From: Campylorhamphus procurvoides
Lineage: Eukaryota; Chordata; Aves; Passeriformes; Dendrocolaptidae
DNA: 64,000 bases
Assembly (NCBI GenBank): GCA_013396655.1
Contig: WBMV01001915.1
Span: forward strand, 310,001-374,000
Direction of reading: 5' to 3'
Made by a program: the position numbers and the translations under genes. Positions 1 to 14,300 of the stretch are shown here, one piece after another. Position 1 is the first letter of the stretch; each line of letters opens with the position of its first letter. Below the pieces are notes generated by a model. The model was given only the letters and a program-made list of their open reading frames with translations, was not told where the DNA came from and ran no database searches.

Positions 1-452
1 TCACAGAATGACAGAATATTCTGAGCTGGAAGGGACCTGCAAGGTCATCAAAGTCCAACTCCTGGCCCAGCCCAGGGCAGCCCCCAGAGTCACACCATGT
101 GCCTGAGAGTGTCATCCAAACACTCCTTGAACTCCATCAGGCTTGATGCTGTGACCACTTCCCTGGGGAGCCTCTTCCAGTGTCCAAACACCCTCTGGGT
201 GAAGAACCTTTATCTAATATCCAACCTAAACCTCCCCTGACACAACTTCAGGCCATTCTCTCAGGTCCTGTCACTGATCACCACAGAGAAGAGATCAGTG
301 ACTGCCCCTGCTCCTCTTGCCCTCCTGAGGAAGTTGTAACTGCAATGAGGTCTTCCCTCAGTCTCCTCTTCTCCAAGCTGAACACACCAAGTTCCCTCAG
401 CCACTCCTCATACAACTTCCCCTCAAGGCTCTTGACCATCTTTGTTGCCCTG
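1..452 (-). mobile_element. CR1 LINE fragment, 3' end
   Basis: The plus strand opens with a TCACAGAATGACAGAAT-type terminus and continues with a 'ggaagggacctgcaaggtcatc' block, 'gtccaactcctggccca', 'agcctcttccagtgtccaaac', 'gccattctctcaggtcctgtc' and 'tccaagctgaacac'. These are hallmarks of the avian CR1 3' region in reverse orientation, ending near 'ttgttgccct'. The copy is 5'-truncated, as CR1 insertions usually are, and may continue left of the window. The 107-codon open frame across it on the plus strand is antisense to the element and not a gene. Confidence 0.9.
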
Positions 453-2140
453 TTATCAAATCAAGCAAAGGAAAGAAGATTGTCTCCTAAAAATAATATG
501 TAAAATGTAGAAGTATTCACTCTGAACATCACAACTTGCCAGTTGAAGGTCTTGTACTCAAAAGATTACATTTCCTCCTGTTTCAGGAGCCATTCAATTG
601 CAATTCTACCTCTAAGGAAGTAGCTCTAAAATTTGTCATTCTGGCCATCAACAACGTGAAAAATATAACTGCCTAAAATCTACAGGTCTAGCAAAATATC
701 AGGTGATGTGTGATATAAATGGTTACTGAACTTCACCACAGGGCTTTATGTCCAATGTGTGGCAAACATAAAAGAGTTAATGTGGCAGCAAGCAAGGCCT
801 TTCAAAGTCTGCGATCCCCATCACAGTCTGAAGGAAAAGAAGACAGCTGACACCCACAGAACCGTGGAACAAGAAAAAAGTAATTAAAGGTTGTTGTAGT
901 GTTTTTATATTACTGCTTAAATGTGACTGAAGTGTCAATTAGTGTCCTTAAAAAGGCACACTCAAAGGCAGGCCACTGCAGTCAGCCAACATCCTAGCAG
1001 GGAGCATGCCTTTGCATTCATGTTTTCTGTTTGAGATTGGCTCATTGGCTTTTTTGTTTTGGCTTTTTATTTGTTGGCTTCAAGCTTGACACACTAAACA
1101 AAGACTGAAACCCGGAGGGACATTTCTCACCACTTTAACAAATTTTTATCACAATGGTCAAAGCATGTTAACACTGTTGCTTTGGATTATTTGCAGGATC
1201 CGTGGCACTGTTTAGTAAAAGAATTGAATAAAATGGTGTGGTGATCTAAGCTGGGAAGTTAAAGAATCTCTAGAATTATGAGTTCATAAATTGACAGGGT
1301 CAGCTCAGGTCTTCATCTCTAGGGGTAAAGCAGTGCAGATGGTAAAGGACAAAGAACTTTTGAAGAAAGCTGTGAAGTTCTATTTTGCACATTTATTAAA
1401 CTATGACCAGCTCTTCTCTTTAATGGTGCATAGATCCTTTTCCAAAGTGATTTTTGGAGGGTAGGTTTTGATGTTTTTCCATGTTGCCTCATAAAAAGGT
1501 GTACATACATTTTGGTGGCCTTTGTAAAATACTGAGCCCCACAAGGAAAAAAGAAGGAAGAAAGAAGCAGTAAGTCAAATATTAACTAAAACATCCCATT
1601 TTGCTTCTCCCAAGAATTCTGGTGCATCCTCCCTATATGAGTGATATACAATAGAGTTTTGAAAGTGTAAAAGAAAAATACCTGAGTGGTCAATAGGCCA
1701 TTTATGAGTACATGCTTACATCCTGTACTCATAAAAAATTCATTCTGATCAGTCATGCCATAAGCTCTGCATTGTCTACAGGAAAGCCTGAGCACAGTCT
1801 TATTGTTCGGCTTTCCAACATCCTGTTTGCCAAGCACACAAGCTCCTCAGAGTTCCCACCACTGATATACTCCACAGCATAACTTCATATTCTGATAGAG
1901 CCACTTCCAAACATAAGCACAAACTCTTGATGATAACTATGCCTCTGCTTTCAGAAAAGCAAACAGGTATAAATAGAGATTCTTCAGCCATCCTAAGAAT
2001 GCAAGACATCTTCATTAACACCTCAATAACTAGAAAGATGATCAAAGTTTTCACCAAAGAACACAAAACCGACATTGGTGTACGGACCTGCATTTAGAAT
2101 TCAGGAGAATTACAAATTAAACTACCAAACCTTTATGATA

Positions 2141-2208
2141 CAAAAAAAACCAAACCCAAAACAAAAACAACAAAACCAAACCAAACCAAACCAGAAAAAC
2201 CAAAACAA
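2141..2208. repeat. (AACCA)n-like simple repeat
   Basis: An A/C-only tract with repeated ccaaa pentamers is interrupted by longer A runs. It is low-complexity sequence in the large intron. Confidence 0.9.
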
Positions 2209-4050
2209 TTAAAAAAGTAGAGCTATTCTGTCTTTTGCTCAATTATGCTGTCATTTTAATTTACATGATCTAATATTTTTACTATTTTGCCTTAGCAGAT
2301 TGAAGATCAGCCTTTATTTATGTGGCTTAGTATGGATGGCTACTTTGATGGTTGGATTCAGAGGCCTTTGGTTTCTGGCTTTAATTCTAAACAAAATAAA
2401 AATAAGGACAAAGAGACTTCCAGCCATCCAGTATGATACCTCTATTACCATGCTAAGTACCTGCAAACTGAATATGGAGTTTATCAAATTAAACTGAATT
2501 TGGAATTTACCCTTTGGGTTTTGCTGACCAATTACAGATTTAGATGCTTTAAGTTTCTCTTTCACAGTCTAAGGCATCAGAGTTTAAACATGCCTGTCAA
2601 AGTAAATATCATAGAAGTGTTCAGAGAAGCACAAGTAATTTAATCATATTTGTGCTAAAATTCCACCCAGAAATATTTTTTCAACATAAAGAAGATGGAA
2701 ACACAACAAAGCACTACCCTAGTCTTTAAAGAAAAGTATGTCACTGAATACTGATTATAACAGTAACTCAAAAGCAGAGAGGTGTCATATTCTGTTTGTA
2801 AAGGATAAATATATCACGGTAGACCCACTCTAGGAAGGCATGAAAAACCACTCATCATACCTCTTAAACCCTCTAAACTACCGTTGTCCTTGCTTTCTCC
2901 AACATTTTATTTACCAGACCCTTCCAGTCCTTGGCCCTCCACTGCCCAGGGCTATGACCTCTTCCAATCTGGTCTATTTTCAATAGGTTTTGTTAGCATT
3001 TGTAGGCTTCACTTCAGCAATCATATTATTGAAAAAAACTTCATAATAAAGCACAGAAAAAAAACATGCTTTGAAGTTCTTGTCTATTTGAATTTCATTC
3101 TGAAAGCTAATGAAAACTCTAGTCAATCCTTTGTGTGCTCTTAACATGACAGTTTTGCTCCAGATGCTGCAGAAAAGAACATTAATCTCTCTTTCCCTGC
3201 CCTTCATGGCCATTTGGAAACAGAACTGTCCCCACTAGTCTAACTTCCATGCACCTTAGAAAGCAGCAATGACTGGGCATCACTACACCCCTTTTCATCC
3301 TGGAATAGACCTCAAATTAATTAACCCGCACTATTTCTGCTACTTGTACACTGACTGCCTTTAAGCCATCATGGATCAGCCTTTCCATAGTTTGGTGAAC
3401 AATTTCTTTGGCACTTACTTCAGTGAACTCACATCTAGGCCTAGATTAATTTTGCAAGGCTGAAGAATGATTTCTGTATTTCATATGTTTGAAGAACACA
3501 GTAAGTATTGCAATTGCAAGTAATTTTTGGCCCAATGATAACTGGTAGTTCTGAACCATCTTACTGATGAGAATAAAGATGTCTTCTTCATCACTAAGGA
3601 TCTTTGGCAGGCAGGGGCTTACTACCATTTCTCATATTGAATACTTGGGGAGGGGAACAGCAGTTTTCACAGTATCTACACCTATGAAACATGTTAGTTT
3701 CCAAAATATGTTTTTAGAAAGAAATTGTGAAAACACAAAGCTCCTCCATCATCCAAGAAAAACGGCGTTTTGTCACTAATGATGCTATCAAGCTCTACTG
3801 CTGTCAGATAACAAAATTTATATTAAAATATTTTGCTTGTTAGCTTTCTGAACTTACTTTTGTGCTTGAAATATACAGCATAAGCTTTGCATGTCTTTTC
3901 ATAAAATTTTCAGTACGAACCTAGATATTTTTAAGGAATAAAATTTTCTCATTTTTGCAATTAAAGTTTATAATATCTAGAGAGAGGAAATGGTAACACT
4001 TTTTTAATACAATTGTCACATATTCAGATATTTAACCTTCACAAAATCTC

Positions 4051-4111
4051 TTGGTCAATAACACCTTAAATCATAGCTAATCCTTCTATTGGTCTATAAC
4101 ACCTTAAATCA
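4051..4111. repeat. 38-bp tandem duplication
   Basis: A 23-base segment, ttggtc(a/t)ataacaccttaaatca, occurs at 4051-4073 and again at 4089-4111 with one mismatch. The period is 38 bp, pointing to a fairly recent local duplication. Confidence 0.9.
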
Positions 4112-7100
4112 AATCCTTTGATTCACATGAATGTTTGGTAGCATGATAAATAAGGTGTAACTAATTTCCTAATGAAACCTGTAAGTGGATAAGCTCAGTT
4201 CAACATTTCTTAAGGCAAATTCTAAAGGAATGGGAACATCTCTTTCTAAAGGTTTGCCTTTGAAATGTCACCCTCGCTTTTTAGCTGTGCTCAAAGGGCC
4301 TTGTACTGAAATGTGTAAGCTATTTTGTTACTGAGGAAAAACACGGAAGAGTGCCTGTCTCAAAAGTACATTTGAAAATATGTCATTATACACAAAACTA
4401 TTTTCTCCTGAGTTTAGGGACAGTAAACTTTTGCAACTGCTGTGCTGATCATGCTTTTGCATTTGTGTGCTAGACAATTAAATTCATCAGTGCCTAATAA
4501 CATCTACTTAACACCGTGAGCTAAATACTGTTTTGCAGAAGAGTATCTGAATTGCAATGACAAAAAAAAGTTAATAATACATGAGTATTGACTATTCATA
4601 TGTATTCAAGAAACAAGGATGATGAAAATAGGTGTTTTTCTCTGAGGCACTAGATGTTATTATAAGGTCTGATTTCTTCCAACACCAAGAAAGATATGGA
4701 CTGATTCCATATTTTGATCCAATATATTGATTAAATCAATAACTCAGAAAAATGTTCTGGACTAAAAAGCCCACAACTTTCCTTTTCTTTTATTATGAAC
4801 GAATGTGAAATGGGTCATCCAATTATCTAATTGTAATTTTGAAATAAAAGAGACTCAGAGTCCCTGCATGGGAACTGGAAATGGATCATAAGCACAAAAT
4901 AAGTCAGTTCAGTTTTTCTACAGCATGATTTATTCCTAATAGTGGTGATTTACAAAAGAGGGAATTCAGAACACACTACCACTTGTTTCTCTGTCTATAC
5001 CTAATTATTTTATCATGTAATTAAGCAATTCCTATGCTGAGATTTATTTAATATGAAAACCACAGCAAATAACACCTGCAAGATTCTGTAAAGATGATCG
5101 CTGGCTCTGATTAGAGTATGAAAGGTAAAACTGAGTTCTGAAGGAGACAGTCACAGCAAAGAAAAGACAAAAATGTTTGACTAAATGTCACTTAAATTTA
5201 ATGAACAAGTCAATGTTCCCCAAAACTTCTACAGATTTTCAAACCTAAATGGCACTCAAGTGCCTTCTCTGATTTGTTAAGATAATAGCAGAGACACAGA
5301 AAATTAAAGTTTTGACACAATAATTGCAAAATTGAAGTTTTATAGATGAATTTAATTGATTTTTAAATGTGGGGGATTTCACTGTTTTTCTACATATCCC
5401 AACCAAACAAGCACAAAAATGTGAACAACTACTGCATTTTCAGAGCTAGGATGCCTTCCTAGATGTTACTTCTCTGCCAGTAATATACAGTACATGGAAA
5501 ATTTAATAAAATGGTAGGCTAAAATCTGATATGAAAGAAGAAACCATAAGCAATGCACAATATGAAATAAAATCCTCATGAACAATACAGCTAAGTTAGA
5601 ACTCCTTCAATGTTTTGTCTTCTTGCTCTCATGCTATCATAACCTTATGTTTTACACCAGTCTTTGTAATGAGAAAAGAGCTTTTGATCACTGACAACCT
5701 CTACTTCTAACGGAAACAGGTTTTATTCAAAGAAACTAATTTCAAACTAAGTAGGAAATTCCAGTGCATGAAATTTAACTTACTAAAATTATTCAGTTTT
5801 GAAATTAGATCCTCCCCAGGGTCCAAAATAACTAGTTACATAAGAGTTTCTGGGTTTCTTGTAGCAGAGGCTAATGCCAAGATAAAACAAATTATAGATT
5901 GTTTTCATATGCTAGTTGGAGGCTTAAAGGCTAATTTAAAGATAAATGAGTTGTGAAATAAGAACTGATCTGATAGAAATCAAATCAGTTTAAAGTCTTA
6001 AGGTATGACATATGTGTCAGCAGTTACCTTTTAACACTTTTTATAGAGTACATAGTTTATAGGTGATAAAAATTACATAAGCATCTTAAATTCTTACAGT
6101 TTGCCCATATTTTGCCAATTTATTGAGGGGGAAGAGAGGGAAAAGTATGTGAGGTGAGCTGTGATAAAATCTATAGAAAAGGTAAAATGAAAAAAATAGC
6201 ACAGAGAAAAGCAGTAGAAGAGACAGACCTGAGTTTCTTCTCCTTGATGTTTCCGCTTCTTCTGTGATCACATCGTGTAATGTACAGACATAGACAAAGG
6301 AGATGGGCGTGAGAGGATGTATTCAGAAGGTTAGAACTGACACTGAGGGAAAGGGCCAAAAGTTGTTTTAGAGAGAAGTCTGCAGAGCAGAGTTAGTAAG
6401 TGGGGAAAAAATAACAGACACTAGAAGAAAAAAGAAAGCTGAGGAAGAAGTGGTTAAACTACTGTTGTTGGAAAAGAACAGCAAAGACAGAGTTAGTATA
6501 GGAGCTGAGGAAATAATAAAAGTTATAACTGACAGGAAAGTCATCCTTGCAATGAAGCTGAGGAAAAAGCTGGATAGTAAAAGGTATGTTAACTAGTATA
6601 AATACTTTCGTTCATGACTGTTCAACATCTTTCATATTATCTACTTGAATGCGAGTATTATTTTTCTCTTTCAAGTATTGAACACTCAGTTTAATGACAC
6701 CAATGGGATGTCCATTATTAGATTTTTCAATTATTAAATTATTGTAATTTATCCTGAACATATCCAAAACAGAAAACAGACTTTTTTTTCTTCTTTTCAA
6801 AAGTATGTACAAGCTTAGAAATTTCAGAATCCACATAACACACTCTGGAAAGGACTGCATTATTGTAACACTCCGCCAAAGGCAAAATTAGCAAGACCAA
6901 AATGCAGAACACGAGAAAAGAGACTGTATAGCTATTAACTCTCATGGTCAATTCAGGATAGTTTTTCAGACCCAAAAGCTACTCTTATCTCACAGAAGTC
7001 TAAGCTACTGCAAATACATGCAAATTAAATGCCAAAGCAACTATCTCATTACTTACTTTATTACTTCACATTCAAAAACACACTGCCATTTCAGACATGG

Positions 7101-8281
7101 AGAACATCTGAGGGACAGTGTCATGCTCTGTACTGAAAATCTATTTGTAGCAAAAGAATGAGGAGAATTCTTTATAAAAAGTAATAATAATTACAAAGAA
7201 CTGTGAAGCTACTGTTGCTAGCAGAACATATGCTTTCTTCCAAAAATCATCAGAAATATATATATATAAAAATTGATCTAATATCAGCATGCAGTTTGTT
7301 AATGAGTCACAAAACACTGCTCATAATTCATTAACACTGCAGATGCTAGGTAAGTTCATACAGCACAAAAAAAAGTTAAAATTTAGCATTTTAGAGTCAA
7401 CATCGAGATACCATTGACAAAATGCAAAATTAGAATAATGAATATAAATCAATGAAATTAAAGACAACACTAAATTTCATCTGATAACCATTATGTTCTA
7501 TACTTAAACAATTTCATACTATAGCTGGTAGATTATGCTTTCATCTACTATCAAATGCCAAGACTGTACCAACACTTTGTTGCAAAAACAAGGAGATTGA
7601 AACATACATAATTAGAAGGCACTCTAGGCAATTAAATTTGCTTACAGAACGAACACATACGTGTTACATATGAGATATGTAATATGAAAGCATAGCAGCT
7701 GTCAGTTTTGACAATGGTTGCTATGTCTTTACATGTTAAAAAAAATAATGGCAAATAAATATCTTTTTATCTGGGCAAGTACGAAGAATCCATTGGATTA
7801 AATACAAATAAGCAAATACAACGATCTACTTCTCCATGGTGTATTACAGCTCATATTAACATAGTGTAGCTATAATTGCTATAACTGTTAAATAAATAAA
7901 TGAATCATCACCACCCAAACAGAGTTAAAAGTACCTAAAATGTCCAAAAATGTTTTCTATTACATATCTATAGTCCTGAAGTGGCACTCCTACTGTAGCA
8001 ACACCTGTTATTAGGATGTCTTTATCATGACCCCCTTATACTTCATTTATTATTTTCAATAGCCATAGGAATGAGCAGCTTTGAGACATATACTGCACTT
8101 CTCTATAAATTTTCAAAGCAAGTCTGGACTCACATTATTTCCAAATTTGGAATATGTCTGGTATGGTAATGCAAGGTATTCTAGAAATGTCATTGGGACA
8201 TGACTGAATAGCAGGCAAGTTCCCTTTGAATATTTTAGAATCAAATGACCAGTATTTGCATGAATATCAGACACATATACT

Positions 8282-8346
8282 AATACCTTTTAAAAATTGC
8301 ATTTCCATAACAAATACTTTGCATGTATTTGTTATGGAAAGGTATT
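8282..8346. repeat. Perfect 16-bp hairpin with outer arms
   Basis: TTTCCATAACAAATAC at 8302-8317 is exactly complementary in reverse to 8325-8340, with a 7-nt loop (tttgcat). A further 6 bp (aatacc at 8282-8287 and ggtatt at 8341-8346) can pair outside a 14-nt one-sided bulge. It could be a fossil inverted-repeat element or a cruciform-prone site; no function is shown. Confidence 0.9.
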
Positions 8347-11300
8347 TACACATCAAAGTGGCAAAAAAAATTAACTCAATTACAAATATTTTTCTGTTCT
8401 AAGTTTTTACTCATCAAACATATTAGAAGAATAATTCAAATAGAAGCTAGAGGGGAAAAAAAACATAATAGGTGCCTTCTCACTGTGGATACCTGATCAG
8501 CTGATATCTCATCTCTTGTGATAAATGGATTAGAACATTTTTGTATTAATTGGTGGAAATATTAATGAATTAGTAGGAGTTGGTAATGCATGGTAATGCA
8601 CCAGCTGCTTTCAATCAATGATGATAAGAAGGAAGTACTAAAAGAGTAACTGATTTAGACACAATGGCACTTATGTGAATCAATTTTTTCCTGATTAAAA
8701 AGCCATGCCATAAATCCCAAACAGTAGTTTGAAAATTACCTGCTTCTGTAGCTTTTAATTTACAAAACAGATCTTTGTTGATAGAAATACTTTAAATGCA
8801 GGAACAATGGCAGAAATTCTATTAAATTTACATCACGTCAATAGGCAGTCTTCATTTGCATAGTTATTGCTTTGTTGTGGAACTAGCTTTTATTTGGCTC
8901 AGTTGTTCATCTTGAAGAATGATATTAGTATGTACAAGGAGATTAAATACATATTTAGACACAAATGAAACTCCCAATAAATAAACTTATAAATTAAATG
9001 AAAAACAGGTATCGCACTCTAAGTCTGAAAATCCACCCAAACCACTTTTTTATCATGCTTTGATACCGAACAGTTCATTGTAAGTACTGTCATTCATTCA
9101 CGAGATGTATTTAGGAAGTCAGTATTCAAAAAAACTTGACATGGCAAACGCATCCATCTAAAATTCTTAAAGCAGCATAAGACAAAGAGATGTAAGTTAA
9201 TTACTCTTCTTTTTCCCTCAAGGGTTTTCTTAATTTAATTCTTTCCCTAAAAAGCAAAGATCTTTCACTGCATATATGGTCTCAGATTTGAAAAGCCTCA
9301 TTTCTGGATGCTCTTCACAAAATGAGATGTGCAATAGCCCAATTAAATAGTCATAATCTTAGAACATGGAGGAGACTCTAAGATAGAAATGCTTGATGGA
9401 GTCTGTGTGTTTCATAAATATATGTCATTAGTCTGGATGTGATTAGACCTGAAGAACAACATAATGTATTTAACTCCCAGGTAAGATGTTCCCTGATACC
9501 ATTCAAACTCTTCAATGCTAAGGACACAGACAGAGAGTAGATAGCTGTATAGTTAGGAATACAAATATTTATTAAAATATTTAGAGCGAAAGACTATTTT
9601 ACTACATTGAAATGTGAATAAAATCAGTATACATAATATCTAATACTCTTTAAAAGCATTAAGCCACAACTTCAAGTTACCTTCCTGTAGATACAGAGCC
9701 TGTCCCACACTCCTGAACTTTTTTCAATGAGGAAATTCCCTACTAGTTAAAGTAGTTCTTTATGTGAAAGCATAAATCCATACACCCAAAATCACAGCTG
9801 TGTACTGGATGTATGCTGACATTTTTGCTCAAAAATATAGTCAGATAAGGAAAACAGAGGAAAGACTAAACCAATATATATGTAATCCTGCAGTTACATA
9901 ATACAGGCCGTATGTAATATCTGCTATATAAAAAATACAATACTTGAGGATAATAAATATGGAAAATGTGTTATTCCTACCCAAGGATAAAGATAAAAGA
10001 AGGCAGAAAATAATATACAAGACAAAGTTGTGAATATCCTCAGTAGCATGAGCTCTCTAAATCAAATGAAACCATGTAGACTGCATTACTTTTTCATAAG
10101 TCTCAAGAGATAAGCTAAATGAAGAATTCAGAGAGAGGGTTTTTTCATTTTGTTTCTCTGAATAAAATTCACATTTTAATTGTATAAGGGAAAAAAGACA
10201 AAATAGTAATATTTCAAAATATTAATGCACTATAGTCACACACTAGATTGCAAATATTCTGAACCCTGAAAAGAAAAATTCTCTGGATCTCTGTGCTATC
10301 ATTACTTTGTCTTTTCCAGGCTCTTTCATTTCCCGCTTCTAACCATATCTCCCTTTTCATAATTTTCAATCTACCATTCTGTCAATTCTGACTACAAACT
10401 TCTTTTAAAATAAACACCACTTCATTTTGAATTACTTCTGATTACTGTTTTAATACTAAAACTGACTTCATAATAATAGATAAATTAAAATTTATAGTCA
10501 CATTAGAGTTATTTTTGAGAGACTTTGTACAGACAAGGAATACTTCCAAACAGGAGAGAGACATAAATGTTCCAGAGAGAAAAATAGGCATGATTCCCTT
10601 TAAATTGAAAGCAACTCTACCCATCCAAAGACTTACCATTTGTAAGTACACATTAACTTGGTATTTTCTCTTGTGTGTAACCTACCATTGCTACGATTCC
10701 TCTAAAACTTTAGTTCCATATTTCAGAAATATCTTTCCCCCAAAATATTTACAAGCACACTGCATTTTTACTTTATTTCATTATGAGATGTATAAAACGA
10801 TTTCAAATATTTTGTTCAATCATGTTAAAATATGTGAGGACTTTCCCATGGTTCTGGTCTTCAACTGCTCCGAAGAAATTAAATGTGTCTGTGGCAAAGT
10901 TGGATATTTGATGACATTTCAATCTTCTCAATAGCCAGTGATAATGAAACTATTACAGAATGGTTTCCAGATAATAACTATCAAATCTACTGTCTCTATT
11001 CAGGGAAAACAGGGGAAAACCTACAGTGTTTACTTTGTTATCTTATAAAGGCAGTTTCTGCACTACCTTTGTTATCTGTGGACGGAGACACAGTTTGCTA
11101 GACTGCATTCAGCTTCCAAAATTTTGGATAGTGAGATCAACTGAATGCTTCAAAAACAATTGACAGGGAACAGAAATGCGTATCACTGCTGTGGTACCTT
11201 AAAATACATGGGGTTTCCCCTTTAAATTACCTTGACATGTTCGAGAAACCAGTGATGATACCAGATGAAAATAACTGGTTTTTAAGAAAAGCAGCATCCT

Positions 11301-14300
11301 GCCTAATGTTATGTCTATCAGTACAAGACACATTCCCTATGCATAGCCTACTTCTTTTTCAACTTCTTCTCTTCACGCCTTACATATAAAAATGCAAAAC
11401 CATGTGAAAATGTTTGCTTGCTGTGCTTTTGCTATTTTTTTTTCTTTTCACTGATAAAAGAAATATGATTAAAGAGCTATAGCTTTATTCACTTTCATAT
11501 GCTGTCTATTGCAGCTCAGAGGGAGGGGTGAGTGCTGAAAGAAGAAATGCTTAATAACCTTAGATATGAACAAATAACTTTACCACAGGCTTTTGGATTC
11601 AGTGGTGTCCTGAGAATGCAGTATTCTCTGACAGGGTGCTGACGTTGGCCAAAGGAAGGGCACATACATTCAAAACACAACTTGAATTTTTATGCTATGC
11701 TTAACTATAATTCTGCATTTTTACCCTTCCAATCCTACAAAATCTTTGCATAAAACAACTGAATATGAAATATACAGAACACCAATTCTGCAAATTGCAT
11801 CAGAACTTAGAGACTACAGGCACTCTTAAGAAAACATTTTGATTTCTGATATTCAGGAAGAAGAATTTTATCAGCATCTTCTATTGAAAAGTTTGAAACA
11901 TAAGAAACATTTTGCTACTTCATTTAATGACCTTAAATTATCTTCCAAGAAATTTGACAGAGTCTTTTTTAGTCATGCATATTTCTTGAATATTGATGTT
12001 TCACGTGATACATATTAGTTATTTTTTTCTGGGTTTTGAAATTATTTTTATTATCTATTTATGTTTTTTGTCTACTATTTGCTCACAGTTCTTAGATCTT
12101 CACTCATGGTACTTATGTAATTGGCATCTATTTTTTTCTCACAGATTTTCTTAGCTATAATACTGCTATTTTCTGTGTGACTGGTTATTTTAAATTCTGT
12201 ACTTAAAGACAGGACGCACTTTCATAACAGGTTATAGTAGAAAAATCATGGTATGGAAAGGCAATCAAAACAGGGCAACAGCAATATGAGGTGTCCCTAT
12301 ACCTCCTTGCTTCGCTCTGCAGACTGCCAACTGCATCCAGGGACTAAGTGGCATTAGTATCACTTTGCTGTTTTCTGCGCAAACATTTAAAACATTCCCA
12401 GATGAAAGAAAACACAGTCTGATTCTGAGGTTAAATCCTACATTGGAAAGGTTCAAGGAATTAGAAACTTCCTTAGGTAGATTCTGCATCATCATTAGAT
12501 CATGGTCATGGATACAATATATGCCAACATTCAGATACGAGTACAGCGTTATGGCACCTCCTTCCAGATGTCCTGGCTACTATACCTTTAAAATTACTGT
12601 TTGTAATGATAAAGAGAAGTCTACAGGGAACTATGTAGAGTGCCACACATAGCAGGTAATACCTACTCTGGAGGAACTGATTAGTTACTGGTACTCCTCC
12701 ACTCCTACCACTTAGGTACATAAGGCTTTTTGACAGACAGTCTGAGCAATGTGCTGTTTGGTGGCCATTGCAGAGTGTGCAGAACCACCTCAGGTGTTTC
12801 TGTCCCGTGTGTTGTTGTCCCATGCAAACACGCCACAGAAGACATTACTGATAATGAAAATCAGAGTATAATTTATGCTCTTATCAGGCATCAAAGAAAG
12901 ACCTAAGACTGAAGAGTGCAGAACGCAATTTTTTCTCAACTTTGTATCCGTTCTAGAATTCTGCAATTTGAGACTGTGGCTTTTTGAACCAATTCTGTGT
13001 GTGTCCTATAGCACTGGAGATCAGTGCTACTGTTCCAGAGGGGAAAATAGATAAAAAACAGATAAATGTGGTTTTAATATACAAAACAAGAATATATATA
13101 ATATATTTGTATATAAATATACAGAAGCGAGAACTTTTAAATGTCCATATTTGATTCTGATTCCTATTCTGGTTTGTTTGTGTTTTGGTTTTTCAGGGGA
13201 TTTTTGTATTACAGTTATTCCAGTCATGTACAAAACCTAGAATGCCCGAAAGCAGACATTTAACAAAATATGTCTCCTGTTTCTGAAAAATGGAGAAAGT
13301 GGCTCTAAACAGCTGTTGCTAATAACTATGAATACATCATCTGCCTAGATCACAGTTTTAAGCCCACCTCAACTGGGAGATGATGCTCTTAATTAGCTAC
13401 TATGTAAGGGAGAAGTCTGGGCAGAGAAATTATTCTGCAGAACTCTACCCGGAAAGGCAACAGTGAATATATGCAAGCATTGTATTTTGAATCTGTCATC
13501 CAATAGCTAAAATATCTGGAAAAGAAGATACATCAAATTCTGATCCTGACTCTTATGAAGAGTACTTGTTTAATCCTTTAACTTCCTCTGATGCATCAAA
13601 AAGTCAAGGAACAGGAAGTGCAAGTGCATGTCTGGCCTTTTGGAGCTAGGTTCCCTAATTCCTAGGTTAGAGTTAAGACAGATTTTGTAACATTTCTTCA
13701 GTTCTTACTACTACATTTTTAGCTGCATAGTAGTTGATCTTCAACAAAAAACTTGGAAATTACCAGTATGTAGGTGAATCTAAAACTGAGACTACAGCAT
13801 TGCTTTAGGAGGTTACAGTTAGCAAATCTTGTAAACATTAAATTCTGTGTTGTTATTAGAATGAGATGACTAATACGCCCAGTAGAGAGACATTTGCACC
13901 CCAAAACTGAATACAGGTATTCTTGCAACAGAAAACTTCCCATCCACTTGAGTAGATGTGGATCAAGATTTAAATACAAGATGAAACCTGCTATATAAAG
14001 ATCCCTTTCCTTTTCCCTTTTTCTTTCACTTCCATCCCCTTCCCTCCCTTCCTTCTCTACTCCTTACACTGTGCTTGCCTTTTTCAAGTACGTAAATTAA
14101 TGTGACTAGGACCTTTTATTGTCTGATGCAGGAGACAGAACAATACTATTATCATCACCATTATTACGACTAGGTTTACCTTTTTATCATTATGCATTTG
14201 TAAGAACAAAGCTGAATAATTGAACTCATTGTTTGAGGTGAAAGAGAGTTTGTGACAGTTTTTAGTTTCTACAGAAATCCATATGTACAAAATGGAGGAA

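Noticed and set aside
180..503. 107-codon open frame at the left edge
   Set aside because: It runs antisense through a 5'-truncated CR1 3' end, so it is repeat sequence, not a gene.
10515..10934. Longest open frame in the window (139 codons, plus strand)
   Set aside because: It lies in AT-rich intron, shows no recognisable domain and no codon-use signal, and overlaps another frame on the opposite strand. Chance frames of this length are expected in 64 kb.
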